A DNA stretch of 64,000 bases from Halosimplex aquaticum (GCF_028747785.1 NZ_CP118158.1:930001-994000), one strand, 5' to 3'; positions 26,088 to 36,056 are shown, counted from the first letter of the stretch. Numbers and translations are program-made. Notes: generated by a model from the letters alone, not told the origin.

Positions 26088-26206
26088 ACTGAAAGGGCGA
26101 GGCGTGCTCGCAGCGAACGGAGTGAGCGGAGTCGCCTGAGCGGGCACTATCCGAACGAAGTGAGGATATCCCGCTCAGCGACCGCGAGCGCGCCGAGGGC
26201 TTTCAA
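26088..26206. repeat. Structured haloarchaeal intergenic element
   Basis: Starts with ACTGAAAGGGCGAGG and ends with GAGGGCTTTCAAC. Inside, CTGAGCGGG (26136-26144) pairs exactly with CCCGCTCAG (26170-26178), and nested within it TATCC (26148-26152) pairs with GGATA (26164-26168). A further hairpin-prone stretch is GCTCGCAGCGAACGGAGTGAGCGG. I recall similar sequences between genes in many haloarchaeal genomes, so this is probably a dispersed element or structured RNA. The interval 25905-26344 contains no credible gene. Confidence 0.55.
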
Positions 26207-26344
26207 CTTCCTTCGTTGAGTGCGGTCGCAATCACTCCCCCTCCTTCCACAACACTTCTACCAGAAACCACTGTTCAACAAGCACGCCCATCGAACACCG
26301 TCCTAGCCCGGCCGTTGATTGGCGTGCCGACCGAATCCCCACGC

Positions 26345-26806
26345 ATGAGTGACGACAGCGACCGCGCTCGGATGGTGGGTATCAACCACGTCGCCCTCGC
26401 CGTCGGCGACGCCGACGAAGCACGGGCGTTCTACGCGTCGATATTCGACTTCGAGGTCCGCGGCGAGACCGACTCCGCCGTGTTCCTCGACATGGGCGAC
26501 CAGTTCCTCGCGCTCTCGGAGGTCGACGACGCGGGCGAGTCGATCGACGCCCACCGGCACTTCGGCCTCGTCGTCGACGACGCGGACCTCGTCGAGCGGC
26601 GCCTGGCCGAGACGGACGCCGACGTGCTCGACACCGGCGGACTGGACTTCCTGGATCCGTGGGGCAACCGGGTCCAGGTCGTCGCCTACGAGGACGTCCA
26701 GTTCTCGAAGGCCGACCACGTGCTAGAGGGGATGGACTTAGCGGACCTGGGGAAGTCCGACGCCGCCCGCGAGGAACTCGCCGAGAAGGGGATGGCCCCG
26801 GAGTGA
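26345..26806 (+). CDS. VOC (glyoxalase/bleomycin-resistance) family protein
   Basis: 153 residues with a vicinal-oxygen-chelate fold: VGINHVALAVGDADEARAFYASIFDFEVRG (first beta-alpha unit with His), DSAVFLDMGDQFLALSE, then HRHFGLVVDDADLVERRL and FLDPWGNRVQVVAYEDVQF. Metal ligands are probably the His of NHVALAV, the His of HRHFGLVV and a downstream acidic residue. The substrate is unknown. ATG at 26345 is chosen because domain similarity begins just after it; the upstream in-frame start would add an unlikely proline-rich leader. Confidence 0.85.
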   Translation: MSDDSDRARMVGINHVALAVGDADEARAFYASIFDFEVRGETDSAVFLDMGDQFLALSEVDDAGESIDAHRHFGLVVDDADLVERRLAETDADVLDTGGLDFLDPWGNRVQVVAYEDVQFSKADHVLEGMDLADLGKSDAAREELAEKGMAPE

Positions 26807-26890
26807 GCGGGGTCGGCGTCCCGGCCGCTCGCTCAAAGACCCGTTTGGTGCTGGACAAGACCTATGCCGGGGACGGGGAGAGAGGCGTCT

Positions 26891-27568
26891 ATGCGAGGAC
26901 TCCGACCGCTGTCGCTCCTGCTCGCGCTCGCGGTGCTCGGCGGCTGTCTCGCCGCGCCCGGACCGGCCGGTGAGACGACGACCACACCGACGGACGCGGC
27001 GACACAGACGCCGACCTCGACCGAGCAGAGCACCGTCCCGCCCGGCGAGACGCCGCTGCCTGGCTCGCCGACGCCGGACGAATCGAACGCCGGGAAGACC
27101 ATCGACTACGCGGACCTGCCCGCCGAGTCGCGGGCCGCGTTCGACGACGCGTTCGACCACAGGGTGTCGTTCGTCCCGGACTCGCCGTACGTCGAGGGCG
27201 AGCACACCGTCGACGCGGCGTCGCCGTTCCACGACTACGAGTACGTCCGGAAGAACGGGACGCGATACCCCATCGACCTCTCGATGGACGGGGAGCTCTA
27301 CGCCTCGTACGGCATCGATAGCGAACGGGTCGACGGTGACGTGAACGGGACCGTCGTCCCGGTCTCAAACGTCTCGACCGAGGTCCGTGACGAGGTGCGC
27401 TGGGCCGTCGAGAACGGTACCCACCACGTTCCGGCGGGCAAGTGGGACTCGCTCCCCGGGGAACTCGGGGGTCTCGAACACGTCTGCTACGAGGGAGAGA
27501 CCTACAGCTTGAGTTACATTGTCGGCGACTACTGGGCGCTGCGGTTGACCGTCGAAGACGGCAACTGA
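26891..27568 (+). CDS. Secreted lipoprotein of unknown function
   Basis: 225 residues. Signal MRGLRPLSLLLALAVLGGCLA carries a lipobox (LGGC), followed by a Thr/Pro-rich linker typical of haloarchaeal surface proteins. The mature part has NGT and NVS sequons that could be glycosylated (KNGTRYP, VNGTVV, SNVSTE). It ends in a compact domain with CYEGETYSLSYIVGDYWALRLTVED. I do not recognise a family. ATG at 26891 is chosen because it places the signal peptide at the terminus. Confidence 0.75.
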   Translation: MRGLRPLSLLLALAVLGGCLAAPGPAGETTTTPTDAATQTPTSTEQSTVPPGETPLPGSPTPDESNAGKTIDYADLPAESRAAFDDAFDHRVSFVPDSPYVEGEHTVDAASPFHDYEYVRKNGTRYPIDLSMDGELYASYGIDSERVDGDVNGTVVPVSNVSTEVRDEVRWAVENGTHHVPAGKWDSLPGELGGLEHVCYEGETYSLSYIVGDYWALRLTVEDGN

Positions 27569-27651
27569 CCGGTACGACCGGGCGCTGCCGCTCCTGTCAT
27601 CCGAGCCGAACGTACGAAACACCTATACGATAGGTAGACATTCACACGCGC

Positions 27652-28647
27652 ATGGACGACTACCTGTCGCGAGCGTCCCTCCGAGTGGTGGTGGTCGGGC
27701 TGGTGGCGATGGCCGCCCTGGCCGTGGGGGCGGCGGCGATCACGTCGGCGGTCGATCCCGGCGCGTCTAGCACGCAGCCTGGAGACGAGCCGTCGGAACC
27801 GGGCGACGGCGGCGCGCCGCCGAGCACGCCGAGCGACCCCGACGAGAGACAGCCGACGCCCGGCGATCCCGGGGATCCGAGAGACCCGATCGACGCGAGC
27901 TGGTGCGTCCAGCCGCTGTCGGCGTGGTACGGCGTCGTCGTCTACTTCGGCGCCTTCGTGGCCGCGCTGGTGGCGATCAAGCGCCGCTACTCGCTGGGCG
28001 CGACCTTCTTCGGCCTGTACGCGCTCGCGCCGCCGGCGTTCCTCGCGTACTTCCTGTCGACAGACTGCCCGTCGGTGAACGGACCCGGCATCGGGCCGGG
28101 CGGAGACCTCCCCGGTCCCGGTGACAACGGGGTCGAACCGTTGATCCACGCGGTCGACGTACCGCCGGAGGCGGTCCTGGGCGTATTCGGTGTCGTCCTC
28201 GTCGGGACCGCGGCGGTCCTGCTCCGCGCGTCTGGCGGCGAGACGGTCACCGACGTCTCCCAGGGTTCCGCCGCCGCCGAGGACGGCGACCCGGTCGACC
28301 CGCGCGACCTGGCCGTCGCGGCAGGTCGCGCCGCGGACCGGCTCGAAGCGCGCAACGCGGACGTGGACAACGAGGTCTACCGCGCGTGGTGGGAGATGAC
28401 CAGCCTGCTCGACGTGCCGAACCCCGACAGCGCGACGCCGGGCGAGTTCGCCGAGGCCGCCGTCGCCGTCGGGTTGCGCGAGGACGACGTGACGGAACTC
28501 ACCCGCCTGTTCGAGGAAGTTCGCTACGGCGAGCGCGACGCCGAGAGCCGGGAGGAACTCGCCGTCTCCGTGTTCCGCGCTATCGAGGACTCGTACGGCG
28601 GGGACGCGGCCGGCGACGGCTCGGACGGATCCGCGGACGGACGATAG
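27652..28647 (+). CDS. DUF4129 domain membrane protein
   Basis: 331 residues. An N-terminal membrane helix (VVVVGLVAMAALAVGAAAI) leads to a Pro/Gly/Asp-rich external segment, two helices (WYGVVVYFGAFVAALVAI and ATFFGLYALAPPAFLAYFL), another helix near 185 and a cytoplasmic DUF4129 domain. The domain core is VYRAWWEMTSLLDVPNPDSATPGEFAEAAVAVGLREDDVTELTRLFEEVRYG. The family often accompanies transglutaminase-like and MoxR ATPase genes, but none is present here. The preceding sequence has a TATA-like ACCTATACGATAGG about 30 bases upstream. Confidence 0.75.
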   Translation: MDDYLSRASLRVVVVGLVAMAALAVGAAAITSAVDPGASSTQPGDEPSEPGDGGAPPSTPSDPDERQPTPGDPGDPRDPIDASWCVQPLSAWYGVVVYFGAFVAALVAIKRRYSLGATFFGLYALAPPAFLAYFLSTDCPSVNGPGIGPGGDLPGPGDNGVEPLIHAVDVPPEAVLGVFGVVLVGTAAVLLRASGGETVTDVSQGSAAAEDGDPVDPRDLAVAAGRAADRLEARNADVDNEVYRAWWEMTSLLDVPNPDSATPGEFAEAAVAVGLREDDVTELTRLFEEVRYGERDAESREELAVSVFRAIEDSYGGDAAGDGSDGSADGR

Positions 28648-28735
28648 CCGTCGATCCGTTCCGCGAGCACCGTCCGCGACCGCCCGTTTCACGGACCGAC
28701 GCGCAGTTTTTACGCGCGGATCCCTAACGTATCGC

Positions 28736-29566
28736 ATGCGCTCGGCGGCCGTTCTGGCGCTCGTCTTGCTCGCGGGCTGTAGCGTCGTCGCTCCCGGTCC
28801 GCAGGCCGAGACGGTCACGCCCGCGCCGGTCCCGACGGCCGAGGCGCTACCGCCGGGTGTCGAACCCGACGGCGTGGCGGATCCGGGGGCGCTCGCGGCC
28901 GCTCACGCCGCCACGCTCGACGGGACGTCGTTCACGCTGATCGCCAACAGAACGGTCCGATATCCGAACGGTTCGCTCCGGTCCGATCTCGACGTGCGTC
29001 TCGAACTATCGGCGTCGCGGGACTACCACGCGTCGGCCTCGGTCCGGGGGGCGGACGCGCCGCTGTTCCTCGGCGAACCCCCGACCCGGGCCGAGTACTG
29101 GGCGAACGACGAGACCTACCTCCGTCGCCAGGTGATCGGTGACCGGACGGTGTACACCCGGTACGACGAGACGGACGAGTACGTCGGCACCTGGCGGTTC
29201 TGGCTGGGGACGGTCGCGCTCGACATCGGGCCGGAGACCGACCTGCGGACGACGGTCGGGAGCTTCCGCACCGGCGTCGGCGAGCGACCGACCGACCGCG
29301 ACGACCGGCGAACGCACCTCGTCGGATCCGGCGCGCACACTCTCGGCTTCGTCGACGACCAGAGCGACGTACGGACCGTCGAAAACGCCACGCTCCACGC
29401 CCTGGCCACCGAGTTCGGACTGGTCGACACCTACCGCGTCGTCTACACGGCAACGCTTCACGACGGCACGACGGTGCGCGTCAGCCGGACAGTCCGGTTC
29501 CGCGCGATCGGCAACACGACCGTCGACAGGCCGCAGTGGTACGACGAGGCGATGGCGCAGGGGTGA
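28736..29566 (+). CDS. Secreted lipoprotein of unknown function
   Basis: 276 residues. Signal MRSAAVLALVLLAGCSVVAPGP has lipobox LAGC at Cys15. The mature domain contains TLDGTSFTLIANRTVRYPNGSLRSDLDVRLELS and two NxT sequons, and ends with strands RVVYTATLHDGTTVRVSRTVRFRAIGNTT. The layout matches a broad haloarchaeal lipoprotein family that looks like LolA/LppX-type lipid carriers in shape, although that link is only impression. No enzyme motif is visible. Confidence 0.7.
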   Translation: MRSAAVLALVLLAGCSVVAPGPQAETVTPAPVPTAEALPPGVEPDGVADPGALAAAHAATLDGTSFTLIANRTVRYPNGSLRSDLDVRLELSASRDYHASASVRGADAPLFLGEPPTRAEYWANDETYLRRQVIGDRTVYTRYDETDEYVGTWRFWLGTVALDIGPETDLRTTVGSFRTGVGERPTDRDDRRTHLVGSGAHTLGFVDDQSDVRTVENATLHALATEFGLVDTYRVVYTATLHDGTTVRVSRTVRFRAIGNTTVDRPQWYDEAMAQG

Positions 29567-29580
29567 CCGGCGAGACCTGT

Positions 29581-29592
29581 CGAACTCGTTCG
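29581..29592. promoter_or_regulatory. CGAA-N4-TTCG palindrome before a small gene
   Basis: CGAAC-TC-GTTCG, an exact inverted repeat with a two-base centre. It ends 38 bases before the start codon at 29631, the same spacing as at the DUF2249 genes. Confidence 0.6.
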
Positions 29593-29630
29593 GGAGTGAT
29601 CGCTTCGGCGTTCCGGCCGTTCGATGCGCC

Positions 29631-29939
29631 ATGAGCGAGCGAGCCGCGGCTCTCTCCGCGCTGGCCGACCGATTGGGCGAGCGCGAGACCGTGACCGACG
29701 CCTGGACGGCCAAGAGCTTCACCGACCGGCTGTTCGTCGTCGAGGTGGCCGAGGGGGAGTCGCTCCCCGACACCGTGCGGGCGACGCTCCACGACCACGA
29801 CCTGCGGGAAGCGAACGAGGTGTACGAGGTCGACGGCGCCGACGACGCCGACTACGCCGGCGACCTCGCCGACGGGCGGCGCTACCGGTTCGTCGACGTC
29901 CGCTCGCGCGGCGAGATGCAGTCCTACGTGGTCGAGTAG
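29631..29939 (+). CDS. Small acidic protein of unknown function
   Basis: 102 residues (MSERAAALSALADRLGERETVTD and following). It has no signal peptide or membrane helix and is predicted to be an alpha/beta cytoplasmic protein with a strongly acidic middle (VDGADDADYAGDLADGRR). I do not recognise the family. The CGAA-N4-TTCG palindrome 38 bases upstream ties it to the low-oxygen cluster rather than to the lipoprotein gene before it. Confidence 0.65.
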   Translation: MSERAAALSALADRLGERETVTDAWTAKSFTDRLFVVEVAEGESLPDTVRATLHDHDLREANEVYEVDGADDADYAGDLADGRRYRFVDVRSRGEMQSYVVE

Positions 29940-30089
29940 CGGCGAGTAGTGACAGCGGACGCGAGATCTGGTCGAAGCGCGCACCCAGCGAGCGGCCGAG
30001 TCGTGGTCGTGAACCGGAGCGGGTGACTCGGTCGAGAATTGAAGTCGGGAGTCGGGATCAGGGCGTCGGGACAGACACGTCGGGGCGGA

Positions 30090-31265
30090 TCAGCCCTCGT
30101 AGCCGGCGTAGTCCATCAGCTGGCTGAAGACGTCGGTGTCCATGGCCTCCTTGTAGACGATGCCGCCGACCATCCCGCCGGGGTAGGAGTTGCCGTTCAT
30201 CGCGTGGGCGACCTTGTGGCAGTGCATGAGGTAGATGCCGGGGTCGGCGTCGGCCTGGAACTCGACGGTCTTGCGCTCCGCCGGGGCGACGTTGAGCACG
30301 TCTTCTTTGAATCGAGCCGCCTCGGGGATGGGCGAGCCGTCCTTCTCGACGACCTCGAAGCGGTGGTTGTGCGTGTGCATCGGGTGCATCATGTACCCGT
30401 TGTTGGCGAAGTGGACGCGGACGGTGTCGCCCTGCTCGACGATGAGTGGCGAGCCGTCCTCGGGGTGGAGCGTCCGGGGCGCCGACTTGCCGTTGATGGT
30501 GAACACGTCGGGGTCGCGCTGGCGCGGGCTGTAGTCTGCGTCCATCCCGGCCATCTGCTTGTTGAGATCGGAGTCCCAGTCCTTGAGCGTCATGAACGTC
30601 TCCACGTCGGCCTCCTCGTACCCCTTCGGGTCGACGCGGAAGACGCCGTACATGCCCATGTCGATGTGGCGGTGGGTCTGGTAGTGGCAGTGATAGAGGT
30701 GCGTGCCGGGGACGTTCGCGGGGATGTCGTAGGTGTGCTTCTCGCCGGGCGGGATGGTGATCCCGGTCGTCGTCGGGACGCCGTCGTTCTCCCAGGTCTT
30801 GCGGACGCCGTGGAAGTGGACCGTGTGGGGCCGCTTGCCGTCGGTGTTGTCGAAGGTCACTTCCATGTCCTCGCCCTCGGTCGTCCGCAGGATCGGGCCG
30901 GGGACGCTGGGGTCGCGGTCGTCGGCCCTGAACGCCCAGACCGCGGGCAGGTCGACGGGGCCGCCCATGTTCTCCATGGGGTGGACCTCGTGGTAGGAGG
31001 GGACGCTGGAGAGGGTGACCGTCCCGCCCTGCTCGTCGACGTTGACGACTTCGGGCGGGGAGGTCTTCGGGAGGTCGGCGGGGTTGGCGGTCTGCGCGGC
31101 GGGAGAGCCGGTAGATTCGACTTCGGAGACGGTCACGTCGTCCGCGCTCTGCGTGCTCCGTCCGGAACAGCCGGCGAGGGCGAACAGACCGGTCGTACCG
31201 GCGGCGGCTTTGGCGAACTCGCGACGCGACATGTCCGTTCCGGGCGCACCGATGTTGTCGGTCAT
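30090..31265 (-). CDS. Exported multicopper oxidase / nitrite-reductase-like protein
   Basis: 391 residues. Twin-arginine signal MSRREFAKAAAGTTGLFALAGC ends in a lipobox (Cys33), so the protein is exported folded and probably lipid-anchored. Two cupredoxin domains are visible with copper ligands in HTVHFHG, HLYHCHYQTHRHIDMGMYG, HPMHTHNHRF and HCHKVAHAMNGNSYPGGM. Both halves hold a Cys-His-Met set like a type 1 site. Size fits two-domain laccases or NirK-like enzymes; the motif order looks closer to multicopper oxidase than to classical NirK. Metal or phenol oxidation or nitrite reduction cannot be told apart. ATG at 31265 is preferred to GTG at 31271. Confidence 0.82.
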   Translation of the reverse strand: MTDNIGAPGTDMSRREFAKAAAGTTGLFALAGCSGRSTQSADDVTVSEVESTGSPAAQTANPADLPKTSPPEVVNVDEQGGTVTLSSVPSYHEVHPMENMGGPVDLPAVWAFRADDRDPSVPGPILRTTEGEDMEVTFDNTDGKRPHTVHFHGVRKTWENDGVPTTTGITIPPGEKHTYDIPANVPGTHLYHCHYQTHRHIDMGMYGVFRVDPKGYEEADVETFMTLKDWDSDLNKQMAGMDADYSPRQRDPDVFTINGKSAPRTLHPEDGSPLIVEQGDTVRVHFANNGYMMHPMHTHNHRFEVVEKDGSPIPEAARFKEDVLNVAPAERKTVEFQADADPGIYLMHCHKVAHAMNGNSYPGGMVGGIVYKEAMDTDVFSQLMDYAGYEG

Positions 31266-31368
31266 ACTCACTTCGACGTAGGCAGTGAGACCATAAAGGG
31301 GGGTGAGGGGATTCCCACGGAGTGAAAACCGCCCCCGCTATCGGGGGCCGGTGCGGTATACGGCCGTC

Positions 31369-31380
31369 CGAAGGTGTTCG
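31369..31380. promoter_or_regulatory. CGAA-N4-TTCG palindrome between multicopper oxidase and UspA genes
   Basis: CGAA-GGTG-TTCG. It is 83 bases before the UspA start and 103 before the multicopper oxidase start, so it does not share the 38-40-base spacing of the other sites. Confidence 0.45.
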
Positions 31381-31463
31381 AATCGTCGCTCGGGCCTCCG
31401 GCTCTCGGTCGCCTGGGTTCGCACGCGGCCACGTTTTTCCCCCTGGCCGACGGACGGTCTGAC

Positions 31464-32327
<864 letters not shown>

Positions 32328-32482
32328 CGTCCGGCCGGGCGCGACGGGCGGCCGGGTACGACAAGTCCGGTCGCGAGAGCGGACGCGTCGCTCGCGGTCC
32401 TGACGGCGCTGCCGTCGGCCACGATCCGACTCCTGATCGCGCATGGAAAGCGATTTAGCCGGCGGGGAGCGACGGACGCGTA

Positions 32483-34654
32483 ATGAGTCTCTCCGACGCC
32501 GACCGCGAGCTCGTGGTCGAGGAACTGGGGCGGGAGCCGACCCGGGCCGAGGCCGCGCTCTTCGAGAACCTCTGGAGCGAGCACTGCGCGTATCGCTCCT
32601 CGTGGCCGCTGCTGAGCGCGTTCGACAGCGAGGGCGACCAGGTCGTCGTCGGTCCCGGCGACGACGCCGCGGTGGTCTCCATTCCGTCCGCTGGCGCGGA
32701 CGCGGACGACGACACCTACGTCACGCTCGGGATCGAGAGCCACAACCACCCCTCGTTCGTCGACCCGTTCGACGGCGCGGCGACGGGCGTCGGCGGCATC
32801 GTCCGAGACACGCTCTCGATGGGCGCCTACCCCATCGCGCTCGCCGACTCGCTGTACTTCGGCGACTTCGACCGCGAGCACTCCCGCTACCTCTTCGAGG
32901 GCGTCGTCGAGGGCATCTCCCACTACGGCAACTGCATCGGCGTCCCGACGGTCGCGGGATCGACCGCCTTCCACGACGACTACGAGGGCAACCCGCTCGT
33001 CAACGTCGCCTGCGTCGGCCTGATCGACGACCCCGACCGTCTGGTCACCGCGGTCGCGAAAGAGCCCGGTAACAAGCTACTGCTCGTCGGCAACTCCACG
33101 GGTCGCGACGGGCTTGGTGGCGCGTCCTTCGCGAGCGAGGACCTCGCCGAGGACGCCGAGACCGAGGACCGGCCGGCGGTCCAGGTCGGCGACCCCTACA
33201 CGGAGAAGCTGCTCATCGAGGCGAACGAACAGCTGATCGACGAGGGCCTGATCGAGTCCGCGCGGGACCTCGGCGCCGCGGGACTGGGCGGCGCGGCCTC
33301 GGAGATGGTCGCGAAGGGCGGCCTCGGTGCGAACATCGAACTGACGAACGTCCACGAGCGCGAGCCGAACATGAACGCGATGGAGTACCTGCTCGCCGAG
33401 AGCCAGGAGCGGATGTGCTACGAGGTCCGCCCGGAGAACGTCGAGCGCGTACACGAGATCGCCGACCGCTACGACCTCGGGTCGTCAGTCATCGGCGAGG
33501 TGACCGACGGCAACTTCGTCTGCACCTTCGACGGCGAGGTCGTCGTCGACGCGTCCGCGGAGTTCCTCGGCGACGGCGCGCCGTACAACGACCTGCCCGC
33601 CGAGGAACCGGCCGAACAGGAGCGGGATCTGCCCGAGGGCGTCGACCTCGCGGAGGCGTTCGAGGCGGTCGTCGGCAGCCCGAACACCGCCTCGAAGGAG
33701 TGGGTCTACCGCCAGTACGACCACGAGGTACAGGTCAGGACCGCGATGGCCCCGGGCGACGACGCGGCCCTGATGGCCATCCGAGAAGCGGAGACGGGCC
33801 TCGCCTTCTCGTCCGGTGCGGACCCCAACTGGACCGACGCGGCGCCGTACGAGGGCGCCCGCGCCGTCGCGCTGGAGAACGCGACGAACGTCGCGGCGAA
33901 GGGCGCCCGGCCGCACGCGGCGGTCAACTGCCTCAACGGCGGTAACCCCGAGAAGCCCGACGTGTACGGCGGGTTCAAGGGTATCGTCGACGGTCTCGCG
34001 GAGATGTGCTCGACGCTCGACGTGCCCGTCGTCGGCGGGAACGTCTCGCTGTACAACGACTCCGCGAGCGGACCGATCCCGCCGACGCCGACGCTCGCGC
34101 TGGTCGGCGTCAAGGACGGTTACGAGGCGCCGCCCGCGGCCCTGCAGGGCGAGGGCGAACTCCTGCTCGTCGGTGCGCGTTCGCTGGAGGGCGACGCCGA
34201 GGCCCGTCTCGGCGGGTCGGAGTACCTCGCGCAGTTCGGCGGCACGGACCGGTTCCCCGAGTCGCTGGCCAACCCCGACGCGTTCGTCGACACGCTGGCC
34301 GACGTGGCGAACGAGGAGTCGACGCTCGCCACTCACGACGTGAGCCACGGCGGGCTCGCGGTGACGCTCGCGGAGATGGTGACCGACGGGGCCGGCGCGA
34401 GCGTCGACCTCGACGCGCCGGCGAAGGGCTCGCCCGAGGCGCTCCTGTTCGGCGAGCAGGCCGGTCGCGTCGTGATCGAGACGACCGACCCGCGGAGCGT
34501 CCGCGAGGCCTTCGACAGCGTCACCCCGGTGTACGTCCTCGGCGACGCGGACGACTCGGGAACGCTCGACGTGGGGCTCGACGACGGGTCGCTCTCCTAC
34601 GACGCCGCCGAGATCGCCGACCTGCGCGACGTGATCGAACGAGAACTGGACTGA
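32483..34654 (+). CDS. purL: Phosphoribosylformylglycinamidine synthase subunit PurL
   Basis: 723 residues, the small-form PurL that works with PurS and PurQ in step four of purine synthesis, using ATP and ammonia. Recognisable parts are LWSEHCAYRSSWPLLSAF near the start, the ATP and substrate region GIESHNHPSFVDPFDGAATGVGGIVRDTLSMGA, NGGNPEKPDVYGGFKGIVDGLAEMCSTLDVPVVGGNVSLYN and THDVSHGGLAVTLAEM. Length is normal for archaeal PurL. It stands alone on its strand with purS and purQ elsewhere. Confidence 0.97.
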   Translation: MSLSDADRELVVEELGREPTRAEAALFENLWSEHCAYRSSWPLLSAFDSEGDQVVVGPGDDAAVVSIPSAGADADDDTYVTLGIESHNHPSFVDPFDGAATGVGGIVRDTLSMGAYPIALADSLYFGDFDREHSRYLFEGVVEGISHYGNCIGVPTVAGSTAFHDDYEGNPLVNVACVGLIDDPDRLVTAVAKEPGNKLLLVGNSTGRDGLGGASFASEDLAEDAETEDRPAVQVGDPYTEKLLIEANEQLIDEGLIESARDLGAAGLGGAASEMVAKGGLGANIELTNVHEREPNMNAMEYLLAESQERMCYEVRPENVERVHEIADRYDLGSSVIGEVTDGNFVCTFDGEVVVDASAEFLGDGAPYNDLPAEEPAEQERDLPEGVDLAEAFEAVVGSPNTASKEWVYRQYDHEVQVRTAMAPGDDAALMAIREAETGLAFSSGADPNWTDAAPYEGARAVALENATNVAAKGARPHAAVNCLNGGNPEKPDVYGGFKGIVDGLAEMCSTLDVPVVGGNVSLYNDSASGPIPPTPTLALVGVKDGYEAPPAALQGEGELLLVGARSLEGDAEARLGGSEYLAQFGGTDRFPESLANPDAFVDTLADVANEESTLATHDVSHGGLAVTLAEMVTDGAGASVDLDAPAKGSPEALLFGEQAGRVVIETTDPRSVREAFDSVTPVYVLGDADDSGTLDVGLDDGSLSYDAAEIADLRDVIERELD

Positions 34655-34685
34655 CGACCGCGCCTTTCTCGCGTTCGGACTCGAC

Positions 34686-35876
34686 TCAGAGCAACGCCGA
34701 GAGGACAGTTACTCCCCCGTCGCCCGCACTGCCCGAGAGGACGTAGTAGGCGAGGAGTTCTATCGCGACGCCGTGAGCGGCGTAGACGATAGCCGGTGCC
34801 CACACCGACCGGGTGCGTTCTGCGGCGACCGCCGCGACGCCGATGGCGACGGGGTAGTTGACCGTTGCGGGACCGACGCTGTTCCCGACGAACGCCGCCG
34901 TAGCGAACGTGACGGCGACGGTGAGGACGACGCCGGCACCGGCGGGGACGATCGTCGTTCGGCCGTCGGCCGACCGCGGGGTTCGCGCGTCCCAGAGCCG
35001 TCCGTACGCGACCGCAACCGCCAGCACGACCACGACTGCGGGGACGAGCGCGGCGAGGGCCGCGGCCCCCCGGAAAGCGGCGGGAACTGGACCGAGAACG
35101 GGCGTCAGCGCGACCGGAACGACGGCGAGGGACCAGTCCGCACCGAACGCGAGCAGCGTGACGGCGCCCGCTGCCGCGGCCGGCGAGCGGTGACGACGGA
35201 GCGCCGTCTGGACGGCGCCGTTGAACAGCAGCGCCGCGCCGACTCCGGAGAGCGTCATCGGGATCACCGTCGTCAGCACGAACGAGGTGGCATCGAGCGC
35301 CGGACTGTACCCGAACGCCGCGGCGGGACTGTCGGGCCAGCCGACGACCGTCGCGCCGGCGGTAACGAGCGCGGCGGTCACGGCGACGACCGCGACGGCG
35401 AGCCCGGTCAAGAGCCAGCCGTCGCGAGTCGGCGGGCTCACGGGGAGGTCGAGGTCGGCGACGCGGGCGTACCCGACCGCGAGGGCTCCCAGTCCGATCG
35501 CGTATCCGCCCGGCAAGAGCACCGTCGCGGCCGAGACGTCGGGGGCCGTCGGCCCCAGCACGACGTAGACGCCGACGAACACGAACGCGGCCGCGGCAAG
35601 CCCCGCCTCGACCAGTTCGAAGCCGTCCAGTCGCTCGTCGCGGCCGGCCGCGTAGACGGCGTAGACCGCGCCGAGACCGGCGAGCGCGACGAGGCTGTAC
35701 GCGGCGATCACCACCAGCGGCACCGCGAAGAGCCCCGTTTCTGCGCGAACCGTCGAGGCGCTCGCGTTGACGCCGAGCCTGACGAGGACCAGCCCCGCCA
35801 GCAGGGCGGCGATGGCGCTGTACTTGCGGAGGGCGGGGCCGCCGTCGGGCGACCGCCGGTGGAGGGAACCGCTCAT
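34686..35876 (-). CDS. Polytopic membrane protein of unknown function
   Basis: 396 residues with about ten hydrophobic helices, rich in Ala and Val. The C-terminal stretch TRSVWAPAIVYAAHGVAIELLAYYVLSG, with a helix-borne His after ApAIvyAaHG, recalls the last motif of CPBP-type intramembrane proteases, but the EExxxR motif of that family is missing, so an enzymatic role is not supported. It is convergent with purL. An AT-rich patch (AATACGTAGTAATAAGC) 15-30 bases upstream of the start is a likely promoter. Confidence 0.7.
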   Translation of the reverse strand: MSGSLHRRSPDGGPALRKYSAIAALLAGLVLVRLGVNASASTVRAETGLFAVPLVVIAAYSLVALAGLGAVYAVYAAGRDERLDGFELVEAGLAAAAFVFVGVYVVLGPTAPDVSAATVLLPGGYAIGLGALAVGYARVADLDLPVSPPTRDGWLLTGLAVAVVAVTAALVTAGATVVGWPDSPAAAFGYSPALDATSFVLTTVIPMTLSGVGAALLFNGAVQTALRRHRSPAAAAGAVTLLAFGADWSLAVVPVALTPVLGPVPAAFRGAAALAALVPAVVVVLAVAVAYGRLWDARTPRSADGRTTIVPAGAGVVLTVAVTFATAAFVGNSVGPATVNYPVAIGVAAVAAERTRSVWAPAIVYAAHGVAIELLAYYVLSGSAGDGGVTVLSALL

Positions 35877-36056
35877 GTCCGGAAGAAGTCAATACGTAGT
35901 AATAAGCTTGGGGACGGCCGCTCGGGCCCTTGGCCGTCCGCCGTCCGGCCGCGATACCGGAGTGGACGGCCACGCTCGAACGCCTCGGGTCGAGAGCGCC
36001 GACGGTCGTGCTGCGAGGTGCGAATCGAAAGAATCCGGAAAGCGAGCGGCGACCGG

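Noticed and set aside
26216-26344. Earlier start for the VOC protein
   Set aside because: The added residues are Pro/Thr-rich and unlike the domain; ATG at 26345 starts just before the conserved fold.
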